Source: Streptomyces sp. NBC_00461
GTDB lineage: Bacteria; Actinomycetota; Actinomycetes; Streptomycetales; Streptomycetaceae
NCBI RefSeq assembly: GCF_036013935.1
Contig: NZ_CP107902.1
Span: 9,519,001-9,583,000 of the forward strand
Length of the DNA: 64,000 nucleotides
Reading direction: 5' to 3'
Shown here: piece by piece, positions 44,369 to 53,957 of the stretch
How the letters are laid out: every line of letters starts with the position of its first letter
How positions within the stretch are numbered: position 1 is the first letter of the stretch
Notes under the pieces: model-generated
Told to the model about the DNA's origin: nothing
The model's input: only the letters and a program-made list of their open reading frames with translations
Database searches by the model: none
Position numbers and translations under genes: made by a program

Positions 44369-44995
44369 TCAGAGCGAAGGCATGAGAATGCCGTCGACGA
44401 TCGCTGCGATGTCGTCGTCGCTGATCTGCCGGCCGCGGACAAGCTGCCAGTGGAGCAGGAGAGCGAGGGCGGCGGAGACCGCGATCGGGTGGTCTCCTGA
44501 CGGGTAGGTCCGGCCGGGGGGCCGGTCGCCGCGCTCCACCGCGTGTGCCAGCACGCCCTCGACGGCTCGGTGGAGGGAGTCGATGTAGCGGTGGCGGATG
44601 AGGCTGCACAGTTCGGGTTCCTGGCGAGCTGTGTCGAGCAGGGCTGAGAGCAGGTCGATGCGAGAGTGGTCCGGGTTCCGGGTGGCGCGGGTCATGGTCG
44701 CGATGAGTTCCGCGCGGAGTTGGCCGCGGCCGATCGTGACCGGGACGAGGTCGTCGGTGAGACCGGCGTGGTCCAGCGCCTCGGCGGCAAGCTCTGCGCG
44801 GGACCTCCAGCGCCGGTACACGGTCGCCTTGCCCACTCCCGCTCGTGCCGCGGCCTTGTCCATGGTCAGCGCCGGATATCCGCCCTCGGCAAGGAGTTCG
44901 CTGGCCGCGCGCAGGATCTGGGCATCCCGGGCGGGGTCACGTGGAGGGCCCGAGGCGCCGGGGGGACGGCGCAGTCGCGCACTGGGATCGGGCAT
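44369..44995 (-). CDS. TetR/AcrR-family regulator, divergent from quinone oxidoreductase B
   Basis: 208 residues. Basic N-terminus, then ILRAASELLAEGGYPALTMDKAAARAGVGKATVYRRWRSRAEL, the TetR HTH, and an all-helical ligand domain with a TetR_C-like end (ALALLLHWQLVRGRQISDDD). It diverges from the oxidoreductase at 45122 across 126 bp that hold two similar CACTTTGTATCGAG-like and CACTTGTATCGGG stretches, possible operator halves. The 5' part of this gene is duplicated, scrambled, at 35916-36079. Confidence 0.9.
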   Translation of the reverse strand: MPDPSARLRRPPGASGPPRDPARDAQILRAASELLAEGGYPALTMDKAAARAGVGKATVYRRWRSRAELAAEALDHAGLTDDLVPVTIGRGQLRAELIATMTRATRNPDHSRIDLLSALLDTARQEPELCSLIRHRYIDSLHRAVEGVLAHAVERGDRPPGRTYPSGDHPIAVSAALALLLHWQLVRGRQISDDDIAAIVDGILMPSL

Positions 44996-46101
44996 GCCTG
45001 CTCTCTTCTCGCACTAGGACCACTTTGTATCGAGCTTATCGGCTCTGTTAGCGTCTTCCATAAACCCGGAACGCACTTGTATCGGGTTCTGAAATGATCA
45101 ACTTGATCGTGAGGTGGCGTAGTGAAAGCTGTGGGTTTCACCGAGTTCGGCGGCCCGGAGGTCATGCGGGTTCTGGATCTGCCGGAGCCGCATGCCGGGC
45201 CCGGACAGGTGCGGATCAAGGTGGCCGCCGCCGCTGTGCACTCGTCCGATGTCAACGCGCGGCTCGGGGTCGTCGCCGAGTACAGCCTCGAATGGTTTCC
45301 GCCCGCCGAGAAGTACGTGGTGGGGTGGGACGCGGCCGGGGTGATCGATGAGGTCGGCGAGGGAGTGCGCGCCGAGTTGGCGGCCGGCGCCGAGGTGATC
45401 GGTCTGCTGGTGCCGAAACTGGCGCTGGGTGCGCAGGCGGAGTACGTGGTGGCGCCGGCGGAATCGGTGGTCCGCGCACCGAAGGGGGCCGGCCCGGCGG
45501 CGGCGTCGACCCTGCTGATGAACGCGCTGACCGCGCGGATGGCGTTGGATGCCCTTGAGCCGGCGCCAGGAGCAACCGTCGTGGTGACCGGCGCGGCCGG
45601 TGCGGTAGGCGGTTATGCGGTGCAACTGGCCAAGGCCGCCGGGCTGACGGTGATCGCCGACGCGGCCCAGATGGACCGGGACCTCGTCATCGGCCTGGGC
45701 GCCGATCACGTGCTCCCACGCGGGGACCAATTCGCCGAACGGGTCCGCGATCTGTGCCCCGGTGGCGCGGACGGGATCATCGACGGCGCGGTGATGAACG
45801 ACGCGGTGACCGCAGCGGTACGCGACGGCGGAAGCATCGCGAGTGTCAAGGGGTTCACCGGGACCGCGGACCGTGGTGTGCGCTGGTGCCCCGTGTTCGT
45901 GCACAACCGGGTCCGGGACACGGCGGCCCTGACGGAACTGCGCGACCAGGCCGAGGCCGGCATCCTCACGCTCCGCGTCGCGGCGACCTTTCCCGTCGAC
46001 CAGGCGGAAGCGACGCACCGGCTCTTCGAAGCCGGCGGCGTACGGGGCCGTCCCGTCCTGCTGTTCTGAGCCACAACGAGGACTGACCGCCCCGCCCCGC
46101 T
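44910..46101. repeat. direct repeat, copy B
   Basis: Matches 35987-37187. The two copies are 8.9 kb apart in direct orientation, with the P450 operon and the IS110 element between them. Confidence 0.9.
45122..46069 (+). CDS. NADP-dependent quinone oxidoreductase, copy B
   Basis: 315 residues, GTG start. Same zinc-free MDR as copy A, about 94% identical in protein; changes cluster at HSSDVN, GWDAAG, AGPAAA and NRVRD. The cofactor loop [18 protein letters not shown] is unchanged. This copy keeps its divergent TetR gene and so looks like the original, with copy A derived from it. The [11 protein letters not shown]-terminus is complete. Confidence 0.91.
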   Translation: MKAVGFTEFGGPEVMRVLDLPEPHAGPGQVRIKVAAAAVHSSDVNARLGVVAEYSLEWFPPAEKYVVGWDAAGVIDEVGEGVRAELAAGAEVIGLLVPKLALGAQAEYVVAPAESVVRAPKGAGPAAASTLLMNALTARMALDALEPAPGATVVVTGAAGAVGGYAVQLAKAAGLTVIADAAQMDRDLVIGLGADHVLPRGDQFAERVRDLCPGGADGIIDGAVMNDAVTAAVRDGGSIASVKGFTGTADRGVRWCPVFVHNRVRDTAALTELRDQAEAGILTLRVAATFPVDQAEATHRLFEAGGVRGRPVLLF

Positions 46102-46263
46102 TGATCGGGCCCCACCCTGGCAGCCCGACTCACACCCGGTCAAAAGTCTGTATCACGTGGGGCGGAGGCGAGATCCTACGTCCTCAAGCAGCGGGCCATA
46201 CGAAAGGAGCGCCGTGCGACGACCTTCGCCGAAGCGCTGACGGCGGACGAGGAGTACCTGGAG

Positions 46264-46587
46264 ATGCCGTACCGCATACGGCGCCGCCCCGAGTCCTCCT
46301 CCGCCGTACGACAACAACTGACCGACGAGTTCAGCGGCCTACTCGCTCGCATGGCCTTCCACCAGGCAGGGCTCCAGATCGAGGCCACAACCGTCGCGGG
46401 CCCCCATGCGGCCCTCGTGGCAACGGCACGAGCCGAGTCCGGCGCGCAGATGAGCCTCGCCTGGCGGCAGCCACCGATCGGCACCGGCAGCGGCATGGAC
46501 CTCGGAGTCCCGTACCCCAGGGACCGATGCACGCGGCCCGAGCCACGTGCATCGAGGTGTCACAATCGGTGTGACCAGGATCGGTAG
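46264..46587 (+). other. uncertain open frame in a gene-poor stretch
   Basis: In 46102-46689 the only open frame of note runs in from upstream without a start codon until ATG 46264. AIRKERRATTFAEALTADEE and RQQLTDEFSGLLARMAFHQA look protein-like, but the tail is arginine- and cysteine-rich and unlikely. I do not recognise it; probably a remnant. Confidence 0.3.
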
Positions 46588-46689
46588 TTGACACTTAAGG
46601 GCGTGCAGAGAAGTAACTCGCGGGTTTTGAGACTTGACCTCGCGGGTCAGCGCGCCACGCGCCCGCATGTTGTTCTTCTGCGAGCCCTA

Positions 46690-46870
46690 AGCGTTGTCCC
46701 GTAAATGATCTAAAGCATGCTGGTTGACCAGCGTTGTTTCCCGCTCAACCGGCGAGGGTGAGGTCGTGGAGGCGGGCGATACCGAGCATGGCGTGGTGGA
46801 CGCCGTCGCCTTTCAGACGGCAGTCGCGCAGGATCTTCCAGGTCTTCATGCGAGCGAAGGCGTGTGGACC
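46690..46870 (-). mobile_element. IS5-like element, right-end remnant
   Basis: The 22 bp at 46690-46711 are the exact reverse complement of 50239-50260, the right end of the element at 49.4-50.3 kb. After them the minus strand encodes FARMKTWKILRDCRLKGDGV and HHAMLGIARLHDL, the transposase C-terminus. Homology breaks off at about 46870. Confidence 0.82.
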
Positions 46871-46954
46871 GCGAGGACAGACAGCAACGCGAGGGTATTG
46901 ACGCCCTCACAGCTTGAGCTGATCGAGGACTCGTACGACCTGGTCGTGGCCGGC

Positions 46955-48405
46955 CTACCGCGCGTCGAGTGCCTCCACCTCGGCCGCTCCTGGGACTGCC
47001 TTCGCGTTCGTCCTACGGCCCCGGAGGCCGAGGGCGACGAGTACGGCCGCCGCCAGTACGACCGTCGTTTCCACCGCGAGGACCGTGTGGAGGCCCGTCA
47101 GCAGGTCCGACGAGGTGGTGGCGAGGACGCCCAGGAGCGGGATGCCGATGGTGATGGCGACCTGCTGGGTGGAGGTGACCAGACCGGTCGCCAGGCCCTG
47201 CTCCGCGTCCGGTACTCCCGACGTGACCGTCAGACCGTAGGAGACGATCACACCGAGGTGACACACGCACGCCAGGGAGATGGCGGCCGTCGCGAGCCAC
47301 ACCGACCAGGCGTGGGTGTCAAGGCCCAGCAGTGCCCCGGTCAGCACACCCTGCCCGGCGAGCGAGCCGACGAGCGTGCGGCGGGCGCCGAAGCGGCCGA
47401 TGACCTTGGAGGCGTAGGCCCCGGCGACCGCCGACAGCACGCCCGCCACGCCGAAGATCAGTCCTGTCCGGAAGGCGGACAGGTCCAGGGTCTCCTCGAA
47501 GTACAGGGTCAGCACGAACACCAGCGTCGACATCATCGAGAAGGTGACCAGGCCGCCGAGATTGCCCCACGCCACGGTGGGGCGGCGCAGCATCGGCAGG
47601 GAGACAGGGGCTCCTCGGTGCGGTATTCGATGAGCGCGAACGCGGTGAGCAGCGCCAGGCCCGTGGCCAAAGTGGCTATGACGTCGGCGTGGCCGAATCC
47701 GCGGTCGGCGGCCGTCGACAGGGCGTAGATCACCGACAGCAGACCACCGGTGACGGTGACCGCGCCGGGCACGTCCAGGCGCGGGCGCTCAGGGGTGCGG
47801 GACTCCGGCAGCAGACCAGGGGCCAGGGGCAGGACGATCAGCGCGAAGAGGGCGAGCACACCCATGGTGGAGCGCCAGCCCAGTACATCGGTCAGGACAC
47901 CGCCGGCCACCATGCCGACGGTGAAGCCGAGCGAGAGCAGCGTGCCCGAGATACCGAGGGCGCGGTCGCGGGCCGGCCCCTCCGCGAAAGTCGTGGTGAG
48001 CAGGGACATCCCGGTCGGGATGATGGCCGCCGCACCGATCCCCTGCAGGGCCCGCCCGGTCAGGAACGACGCCGGGTCCCAGGCGAAGGTCGCCAGCAAC
48101 GAGGCCGCCCCGAACAGGGCTAGTCCGGTCAGGAACAGCCGTCGGCGGCCGTACAGGTCGCCAACGCGGCCGAAGAGGAGCAGGAAGCCGCCGGACGGCA
48201 GCGCGAACGCGGTGATCGCCCACTGCAACGTCGACTGGCTCATGCCGAGGTCGGCGCCGAGGACGGGCAGCGCCACGTTCAGCACGGAGAAGTCGAGGGC
48301 CACCATGAACTGGGCGGCGCACAGGACGAACAGGACGAGTTTGTCGCGCGTCGACATTCGCGGAGTGTCGAGCCGTGAGGGGTCGGAAGTGGTGTCGATC
48401 GCCAT
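46955..48405 (-). pseudogene. DHA2-type MFS exporter split by a frameshift
   Basis: From ATG 48405 the first about 265 residues read MAIDTTSDPS, ALDFSVLNVALPVLGADLGM, GRVGDLYGRRRLFLTGL, GRALQGIGAAAIIPTGMSLL and ADRGFGHADV, up to RTEEPLS. Near 47607 the frame moves by one, and the rest (LPMLRRPTVAWGNLGGLVTF, to EVEALDAR) continues in another frame. Together they make a 14-helix drug/proton antiporter of normal length. One missing base in CCCCTGTCTCCC explains it. May be a sequence error or a recent mutation. Divergent from an XRE regulator. Confidence 0.8.
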
Positions 48406-48451
48406 GGGCAAGAGCCTGCGCCCGGCGGAATAGCCGTGGGAAGCGGCAGGT

Positions 48452-48478
48452 TGTCCTGGTGGTGACACCACCAGGACA
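48452..48478. promoter_or_regulatory. perfect palindrome between MFS and XRE genes
   Basis: 11-bp arms TGTCCTGGTGG (48452-48462) and CCACCAGGACA (48468-48478) around TGACA. It lies 17 bp before the XRE start and 47 bp before the MFS start, so it is a likely shared operator. Confidence 0.78.
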
Positions 48479-48494
48479 CGAGGAGGACCGGTCC

Positions 48495-49373
48495 ATGCCC
48501 GGGGACGCGCTCAAGACCCGGCGGCGTAGCGAGCTGCGCGAGTTCCTGATGAGCCGGAGGGCCCGGGTCACCCCGGCCGATGCCGGACTCCCGGACGGTG
48601 GCGCCCGCCGCCGCACTCCGGGGCTGCGCCGCGAGGAGGTCGCGGTGCTCGCGGGTGTCGGCGCCTCCTGGTACCAGTGGCTGGAACAGGGCCGGAACAT
48701 CTCGGTCTCCCCGCAGGTCCTCGACTCCGTCGCCCGCGTCCTGCGGCTGAGCAACGCCGAGCGCCGCCATCTCTACGTCCTCGCCGGGATGACCCCGCCC
48801 GTACCCGAGATCGAGCCGGACGGGCAGTGGGACATCCGCGAGGGACTTCAGCGGCTGATCGACACGTGGATGCCGTATCCGGCGCACATCATGGACCTGT
48901 ACTACAACACCGTGTTGTTCAACGAGGCGGCCGCGACGGTCCTCGGGATGCGGCCCGGCATCACGCAGAACTGCCTCGTCGACTTCTTCACCGATCCGAT
49001 GTACCGCTCCCGTGCGCGGAGTTGGGAGCAGAACGCGCGCACGGTCGTCGCGCAGTTCCGGGCCGCCTGCCTGGCCAGCCCGGACGACGAGGGATTCCAG
49101 GCGGTGGCCGCCCAGCTGAAGGGGGCGAGCGCGGAGTTCGCCGAGCTGTGGGAGCGGCGGGACATCGAGGAGGCCGGGCAGATCCGCAAGGAGATGGACC
49201 ACCCGGTGCTGGGGCTGCTGTGCTTCGAGTCCAGCGTGATGAGGCTTCCGGCGCGGCCGGATCTGTCGATTGTGCTGCACACTCCTCTGGACGAGGCGGA
49301 CATCGCGGGCAAGCTGGAGTGGCTGGCGTCGCCGGAGGGCCGGCGCGGGGCGATGTACCCCATGGCGGGATAG
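48495..49373 (+). CDS. XRE regulator with MmyB-like ligand domain
   Basis: 292 residues from ATG 48495 behind AGGAGG. N-terminal HTH: LREFLMSRRARVTPADAGLP, RRTPGLRREEVAVLAGVGAS and WYQWLEQGRNISVSPQVLDS. From about residue 110 the MmyB/PAS-like domain: YPAHIMDLYYNTVLFNEAAA, NCLVDFFTDPMYR, HPVLGLLCFESSVMRLP and DLSIVLHTPL. This Streptomyces family usually sits divergent from, and controls, an exporter or oxidoreductase, as here. Confidence 0.9.
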   Translation: MPGDALKTRRRSELREFLMSRRARVTPADAGLPDGGARRRTPGLRREEVAVLAGVGASWYQWLEQGRNISVSPQVLDSVARVLRLSNAERRHLYVLAGMTPPVPEIEPDGQWDIREGLQRLIDTWMPYPAHIMDLYYNTVLFNEAAATVLGMRPGITQNCLVDFFTDPMYRSRARSWEQNARTVVAQFRAACLASPDDEGFQAVAAQLKGASAEFAELWERRDIEEAGQIRKEMDHPVLGLLCFESSVMRLPARPDLSIVLHTPLDEADIAGKLEWLASPEGRRGAMYPMAG

Positions 49374-49436
49374 CGGTCTCGATTGAATCCACGCCGACTT
49401 GCCAACTGCCTCCCCGGCAGGTGAGACGATCCTGCG

Positions 49437-50260
49437 GTGGCCGGTGTGATCACGGCGTCGGAGCCGTCTTGGACAACCCGTTCACCGGGCTGAGCCCACG
49501 TCAGTTGAGCAAGCTGGTCACTGCGCTGCGGCGTGAGGGTGCGGATCCGGTGCGCAAGGGCCGGCCGTGGAGCCTGCCGCTGGAGGACCGAGTGCTCCTG
49601 GTCGCCGTCTACTGGCGGAGGAACCTGACCCTGCGCCAACTGGCCCTGCTGTTCGGAGTGTCCAAGTCCTCGGCTGACCGAATCATCGGCCAGCTCGGGC
49701 CAGCGCTTGCCTTCCAGCAACGCAGACGGTTCCGTAAAGACACCGTGCTGATCGTCGACGGAACCCTGGTCCCCACCCGCGACCACCAGGTCGCCGAGCA
49801 GTCGAAAAACTACCGGTACTCAACCAACCACCAGGTCGTCATCGACGCCGTCACCCGGCTCGTCGTCGCGGTCGGCCGGCCGCTGCCCGGCAACCGCAAC
49901 GACTGCAAGGCGTGGGAGCTGTCCGGTGCCAAGGCCGCCGTCGGCAGGACCACAGTGATCGCGGACGGCGGCTACCGAGGAACTGGCCTGGTCATCACGC
50001 ACCGCCGCGAACCCGGCCAAGCCCAACTCCCGGCCTGGAAAGAGGAACACAACACCACCCACCGCAAGGTTCGTGCCCGCGTCGAGCACACCTTTGCCCG
50101 TATGAAGACCTGGAAGATCCTCCGCGACTGCCGCCTCAAGGGCGACGGCGTTCACCACGCAATGCTCGGCACCGCCCGCCTGCACAACCTCACCGTCGCC
50201 AGGTGACGAAGAAGCGGGCAGTTCAACGAGCACGTCGTAGATCATTTACGGGACAACGCT
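49437..50260 (+). mobile_element. IS5-family element with transposase (49469-50206) and right end
   Basis: The main frame (TTG 49469 to 50206) encodes a DDE transposase: LTLRQLALLFGVSKSSADRI (HTH), VLIVDGTLVPTRDHQV (D), VIADGGYRGTGLVI (D) and RARVEHTFARMKTW (E). A plausible natural start GTG 49437 (AGVITASEPSW) is one frame off, so one base seems lost near 49470, or a frameshift is used. The right terminal repeat is 50239-50260; no left repeat is found near 49380-49437, so the left end appears lost. Confidence 0.8.
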
Positions 50261-50450
50261 CAGGCCCATCACTTTGACTTTCCGCCTGCCGTCGTGCAGG
50301 CGCGAGTGCGCCAGATGGACCGCGGGGCAGCGGCGGCACCCCCGACGTACCCGGAACTTCCCTCTCTACAGGGTGAGCACCAAAGGGTCATCAGTGGGCC
50401 CGCACGTGCATTACCCGACAGCTGCACACCCGTCCGGGGTGCCTCGGGTG

Positions 50451-51668
50451 TCAGGTCCCGGAAACCACCGCACCGCCCTGGATGATGTGACGGAAGTGCT
50501 TCGGCTCCGCCAGAACCCCGAGGTCGGCCAACGGATCTCCGTCCACCACCAGCAGGTCCGCGTGCGCGCCCACGGCCAATGTCCCGATCTCCCCCGTCAG
50601 GTTCAGCAACTCCGCCGCCGTCGACGTTGCCGAGCGGATCACCTCCAGCGGGGTCTGGACCTCGCCGCGCAGGCGGAACTCGTGGTTCTGGTGGCGGTGC
50701 ATCCCGCCCAGCAGGTCCGTCCCGTACACCAGCTTCACGCCGCCACGAGCCGCGCGCTCCAGGGCCGCCATGCCTGCGCCCAGGACCTCGTCGACCTTGC
50801 GCCAGCTGGACTCCGGCAGTCCGTGGTCGCGGCCCTCCTCCTTCAGCGCCCAGTACGTCACCAGCGTCGGCACCAAGAACGCCTCGTGGGCGAGGAACAG
50901 CGAAACGCTCCGGTCGTCCAGCAGGTTGCCGTGTTCGATCGAACGGACGCCCAGTTCCAAAGCGCGGTTGACAGCTCGGGCGGTGTACGCGTGCGCTGCC
51001 ACATAGCGGTTCGCCGCTGACGCTTCCTCGACGATCGCGCTCAGCTCCTCAGCCGAGTACTGCGTGGAGTCGATGCGGTCGGTCGGGGATGCGACGCCGC
51101 CCGACGCCATCACCTTGATGTGGTGTGCGCCCTTGCGCAGCTCGTCGCGGGCGGCCGCGCGGACCGCGTCGACGCCGTCGGCCACCCGGCCCAGGCCCGC
51201 GCAGCACGGGTGGTCGTCCTTCGCTTGCGTGCCGCGGGTGCGGCTGTCGCCGTGCCCGCCGGTCTGGCTCAGCGCGCGCCCGCAGAACAGCAGTCGCGGG
51301 CCGCGGAACAGCCCCTCCGCCTGGGCGTCGGCGAGGCCGTAGTCGGCACCCGACGCGTCACGGACCGTGGTGAATCCGCGGTCGAGCATCCGGCTCATCG
51401 TGCGCGCGGCATGAGCGGCCACATAGGACGGTGACAACGACGGCAGCGAGCCCAGATCCGCGGTCGACGCCGTGACGTGCACGTGCGCGTCGACCAGCCC
51501 CGGCAGCACGACCGCGCCCCGGACGTCGATCGAACGCACGTCGGCCGCGGCGAGACCGGGCCCCGCCTCCACGATCCGGCCGGAATCACACCGCAGATCG
51601 CCTTCGGTGTACTCCCCGGACAGCGGGTCGAGCAGGCGGGCATTGCGCAGCACCAGGGATCCGGTCAC
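50451..51668 (-). CDS. amidohydrolase family protein
   Basis: 405 residues from GTG 51668, overlapping the GAF gene stop (GTGA). VVLPGLVDAHVHVTAS (HxH), GFTTVRDASGADYG, SQTGGHGDSRTRG and HHIKVMASGGVASP (Lys) are followed by VAAHAYTARAVNRALELGVRSIEHG and KLVYGTDLLGG (Asp). Superfamily relative of the enzyme at 23161 but clearly distinct, with a longer insertion (QAKDDHPCCAGLG). A hydrolase of an amide, imide or lactone; substrate unknown. Its placement after a GAF sensor and an MFS remnant suggests an uptake-plus-hydrolysis cassette, now lacking its transporter. Confidence 0.87.
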   Translation of the reverse strand: MTGSLVLRNARLLDPLSGEYTEGDLRCDSGRIVEAGPGLAAADVRSIDVRGAVVLPGLVDAHVHVTASTADLGSLPSLSPSYVAAHAARTMSRMLDRGFTTVRDASGADYGLADAQAEGLFRGPRLLFCGRALSQTGGHGDSRTRGTQAKDDHPCCAGLGRVADGVDAVRAAARDELRKGAHHIKVMASGGVASPTDRIDSTQYSAEELSAIVEEASAANRYVAAHAYTARAVNRALELGVRSIEHGNLLDDRSVSLFLAHEAFLVPTLVTYWALKEEGRDHGLPESSWRKVDEVLGAGMAALERAARGGVKLVYGTDLLGGMHRHQNHEFRLRGEVQTPLEVIRSATSTAAELLNLTGEIGTLAVGAHADLLVVDGDPLADLGVLAEPKHFRHIIQGGAVVSGT

Positions 51669-52099
51669 CGGTTCTCCTTCTCCAGGTTGAGCAGGGCGGA
51701 CACGGCCGGCGGCGCGAGCGATTCGGCCACCACCACCGCATCGTCGTCGTAGGTGGCTTCCGCGTCGAGGATGTTGAGCACCCCGAGCGTCCGGCCATCG
51801 GCGATCACGGGGACGTTGATGATCGAGCCGCAGCCGAGCCCTTCGATCAGGTCGTCGTCGGCGAAGATCTCCCGCACCGCCGCGCGGTCCGGCCCGAAGT
51901 ACGGCTGCTGCGCGTCGATGCACTCCTCGAGCCAGCCGACGGCCACCACGACGGTTTTCTCCCCGCCCACCGGGTGCTCCACCGGGTGGCGGCTGTGCAC
52001 CCGCCGCAGCGCTCGGCGCTCCGGCACCCACGCGAGCACCGTGAACATTCGCACGCCGATCGCGTCGCGCACCCGTTCCTTCACAGTGGACACACTCAC
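51665..52099 (-). CDS. GAF-domain protein
   Basis: 144 residues, a single GAF domain: FTVLAWVPERRALRRVHSRH, CIDAQQPYFGPD, LIEGLGCGSIINVPVIADGR and LGVLNILDAEATYDDDAV. No output domain is attached, so it may be a ligand-binding protein or a small-molecule-modifying enzyme of the fRMsr type, though the sulfoxide-reductase Cys set is not evident (one Cys in DLIEGLGCGS). Overlaps by 4 bp both the MFS remnant upstream and the amidohydrolase downstream, showing they were one operon. Confidence 0.85.
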   Translation of the reverse strand: MSVSTVKERVRDAIGVRMFTVLAWVPERRALRRVHSRHPVEHPVGGEKTVVVAVGWLEECIDAQQPYFGPDRAAVREIFADDDLIEGLGCGSIINVPVIADGRTLGVLNILDAEATYDDDAVVVAESLAPPAVSALLNLEKENR

Positions 52100-52475
52100 T
52101 CCCTCATCTCCTTCGCGGCGGCCTTCGGCGCGCCGTGTTCGGCCAGTTCCTCCAGGGGCCGGCCTGCGGTGGACAGGCCGAAGACGAGCACGCAGAGCAC
52201 GCCCGCCTCCAGGACGGCCGTCGTCAGGCCGAACACGCCGGCGAACCCGAGGCTCGCCGAGGACAGTCCGATGATCGTCGGCGCGAGGATGCTGCCGACC
52301 CGGCCGAACGCGCCGGACAGGCCGGTGTCGCTGGCGCGGATCCAGGTCGGGAAGACCTCAGGCCTGTAGGAGTACACAGCGACCGCCACCACAGCAGCAT
52401 GACGATCGGCAGCGCGGTGACGAACTGCGTGATCCGCCGGCCGTCGTCGAACGGCGGCACGACGAAATGGCGATC
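52096..52475 (-). pseudogene. MFS sugar/metabolite symporter, C-terminal remnant
   Basis: VYSYRPEVFPTWIRASDTGL, FGRVGSILAPTIIGLSSASLG and VFGLTTAVLEAGVLCVLVFG are the last helices of an MFS transporter. Further upstream DGRRITQFVTALPIVMLLW is in another frame, joining near 52395. The first eight or so helices are missing. Confidence 0.75.
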
Positions 52476-52536
52476 AGGGTGGCCGTCCTGCCGATTTCTC
52501 CTGCCTCTTCAGGAGTTCGGATGCGTGAGTGGGGGT

Positions 52537-53493
52537 TCATCGGGACAGGAGCGTCCTGCGCAGCCAATCGTTACGAGTCGTGAGGGATGCCACGCTCACC
52601 CGCGCTTGTGGTGCGAAGGTGGCGAACCCGTGGAAACCGCCGGCCCACACGTGCAGTTCGGCCAGGTTGCCGGCGGCCCACAGTCGCGATGCGAATTCAG
52701 TGACCTCATCGCGGAATACCTCGGACGAACCAACTTCAAGATATGTGGATGGCAGCCCGGAGAGATCTGTGGCGCGTGCTGGTGCCGCGTATGCGGAAAC
52801 CGTTGACCGCTCCGCACCCAGGAGGGCTTCCCATGCCATCAGGTTGGAGCCGCGGTCCCACAACGAGGTGCCATCGTAGTCGTGACTGGAAACGGAGTCA
52901 TTCCGATCGTCGAGCATGGGTGAAAGTAGACAGACCGCCAGAGGCGTCTGCAATTTTTCGTCCCGTAGACGCAGAGCTAGTCCGGCCGCCAACCCTCCGC
53001 CGGCGCTGCCGCCCATGAGGATCAGGCTGCTTGGGTCAACGCCGAGCTCAGCTGCATGTTCAACCACCCAGAGCCAGGTACGTCGTACATCGTTCGCGGC
53101 CGCTGGATATGGGTCCTCCGGTGCAAGCCGGTAATCGATGGTAAAAACCGGCACTTGCAACTGCTCCGCCAAGGTGACGAGGTCGTCCGCGCCGCCTAGC
53201 CGATGCCCCATCACCATCCCTCCGCCATGAATGTAGAACACTCCGCAACCAGCAGCGGTCGACTCCGGCGAAAAGATCGTCATGGCGGATGCGGGACCAG
53301 TTTCATCACCTGGGACTTCGATGGTGCGTGCGGAGACTTGGCGACCGGCGACGAGCTCGTCCAGCCCTGGCACCTGCTGTTCGAAAAGGGACCGCGCAAA
53401 TGGGACAACGTGCGCGGGCATGGTCGGACCGTAGGTGGCCATGAACTGCTCGGCTGTGGGTTGAAGCTCGGAATCATACGGAACTCGAGTCAT
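52537..53493 (-). CDS. HSL-family alpha/beta hydrolase (esterase)
   Basis: 318 residues. Hormone-sensitive-lipase-family carboxylesterase: VFYIHGGGMVMGHRLGG (oxyanion HGGG), YRLAPEDPYPAAANDV, LILMGGSAGGGLAAGLA (nucleophile Ser in GxSAGG), EVGSSEVFRDE (acid) and WAGGFHGFATF (His). A complete triad implies activity on short acyl esters. It lies upstream of the amidohydrolase scrap of the second catabolic locus copy and has no counterpart at 23 kb. Confidence 0.91.
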   Translation of the reverse strand: MTRVPYDSELQPTAEQFMATYGPTMPAHVVPFARSLFEQQVPGLDELVAGRQVSARTIEVPGDETGPASAMTIFSPESTAAGCGVFYIHGGGMVMGHRLGGADDLVTLAEQLQVPVFTIDYRLAPEDPYPAAANDVRRTWLWVVEHAAELGVDPSSLILMGGSAGGGLAAGLALRLRDEKLQTPLAVCLLSPMLDDRNDSVSSHDYDGTSLWDRGSNLMAWEALLGAERSTVSAYAAPARATDLSGLPSTYLEVGSSEVFRDEVTEFASRLWAAGNLAELHVWAGGFHGFATFAPQARVSVASLTTRNDWLRRTLLSR

Positions 53494-53544
53494 AGCGTTG
53501 CTCCTTTGTATTCGGTGCGAGCTCTCGAGGCTGCGAGTGCTCCC

Positions 53545-53943
53545 ATGAAGTGACCGGGCCGCCCGTCATGGTGATGACCCGGTCGGCTGCCACGATTCGG
53601 GGACCTTCGACGAGGGGCCAGCCTCGGCCGCTTTGCCCAACTCGGTAGCGATTCCGTTCGCACCACCGTAGTCACGCACGGTGGTGACGGTGCATGGGTT
53701 GGAAGCCTGCTCGAAGAGGCCGGCGGGGCCATCATTCGCCAAGTGAACATGAGAGTTGATGAGGCCGGGAATCAGAGAGCGACATTGCCTTCAATTGCGG
53801 GTTTTCCGCCGATGGAGGGGGCGTTCTTGCCCTGGCCGATCCAGGCGAGGCGGCCTGCGTCCATCAGGATGCTGTGCCGGCTTTGGGAACGCCCCAAGAC
53901 CATCGATGAGGTCGGTGTTTGTGATCAGAGAAACCGTGTTCAT
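53545..53943 (-). pseudogene. amidohydrolase remnant, copy 2
   Basis: Scattered blocks match 23913-24372 of the intact amidohydrolase at high identity: the VTGGHGH-like segment at about 53545-53600, the DDCGAANG-like segment at about 53640, the HVHL segment at about 53745 and the N-terminus up to 53943. They are separated by deletions and frame changes. Confidence 0.82.
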
Positions 53944-53957
53944 CTGATTCTCTTGTC

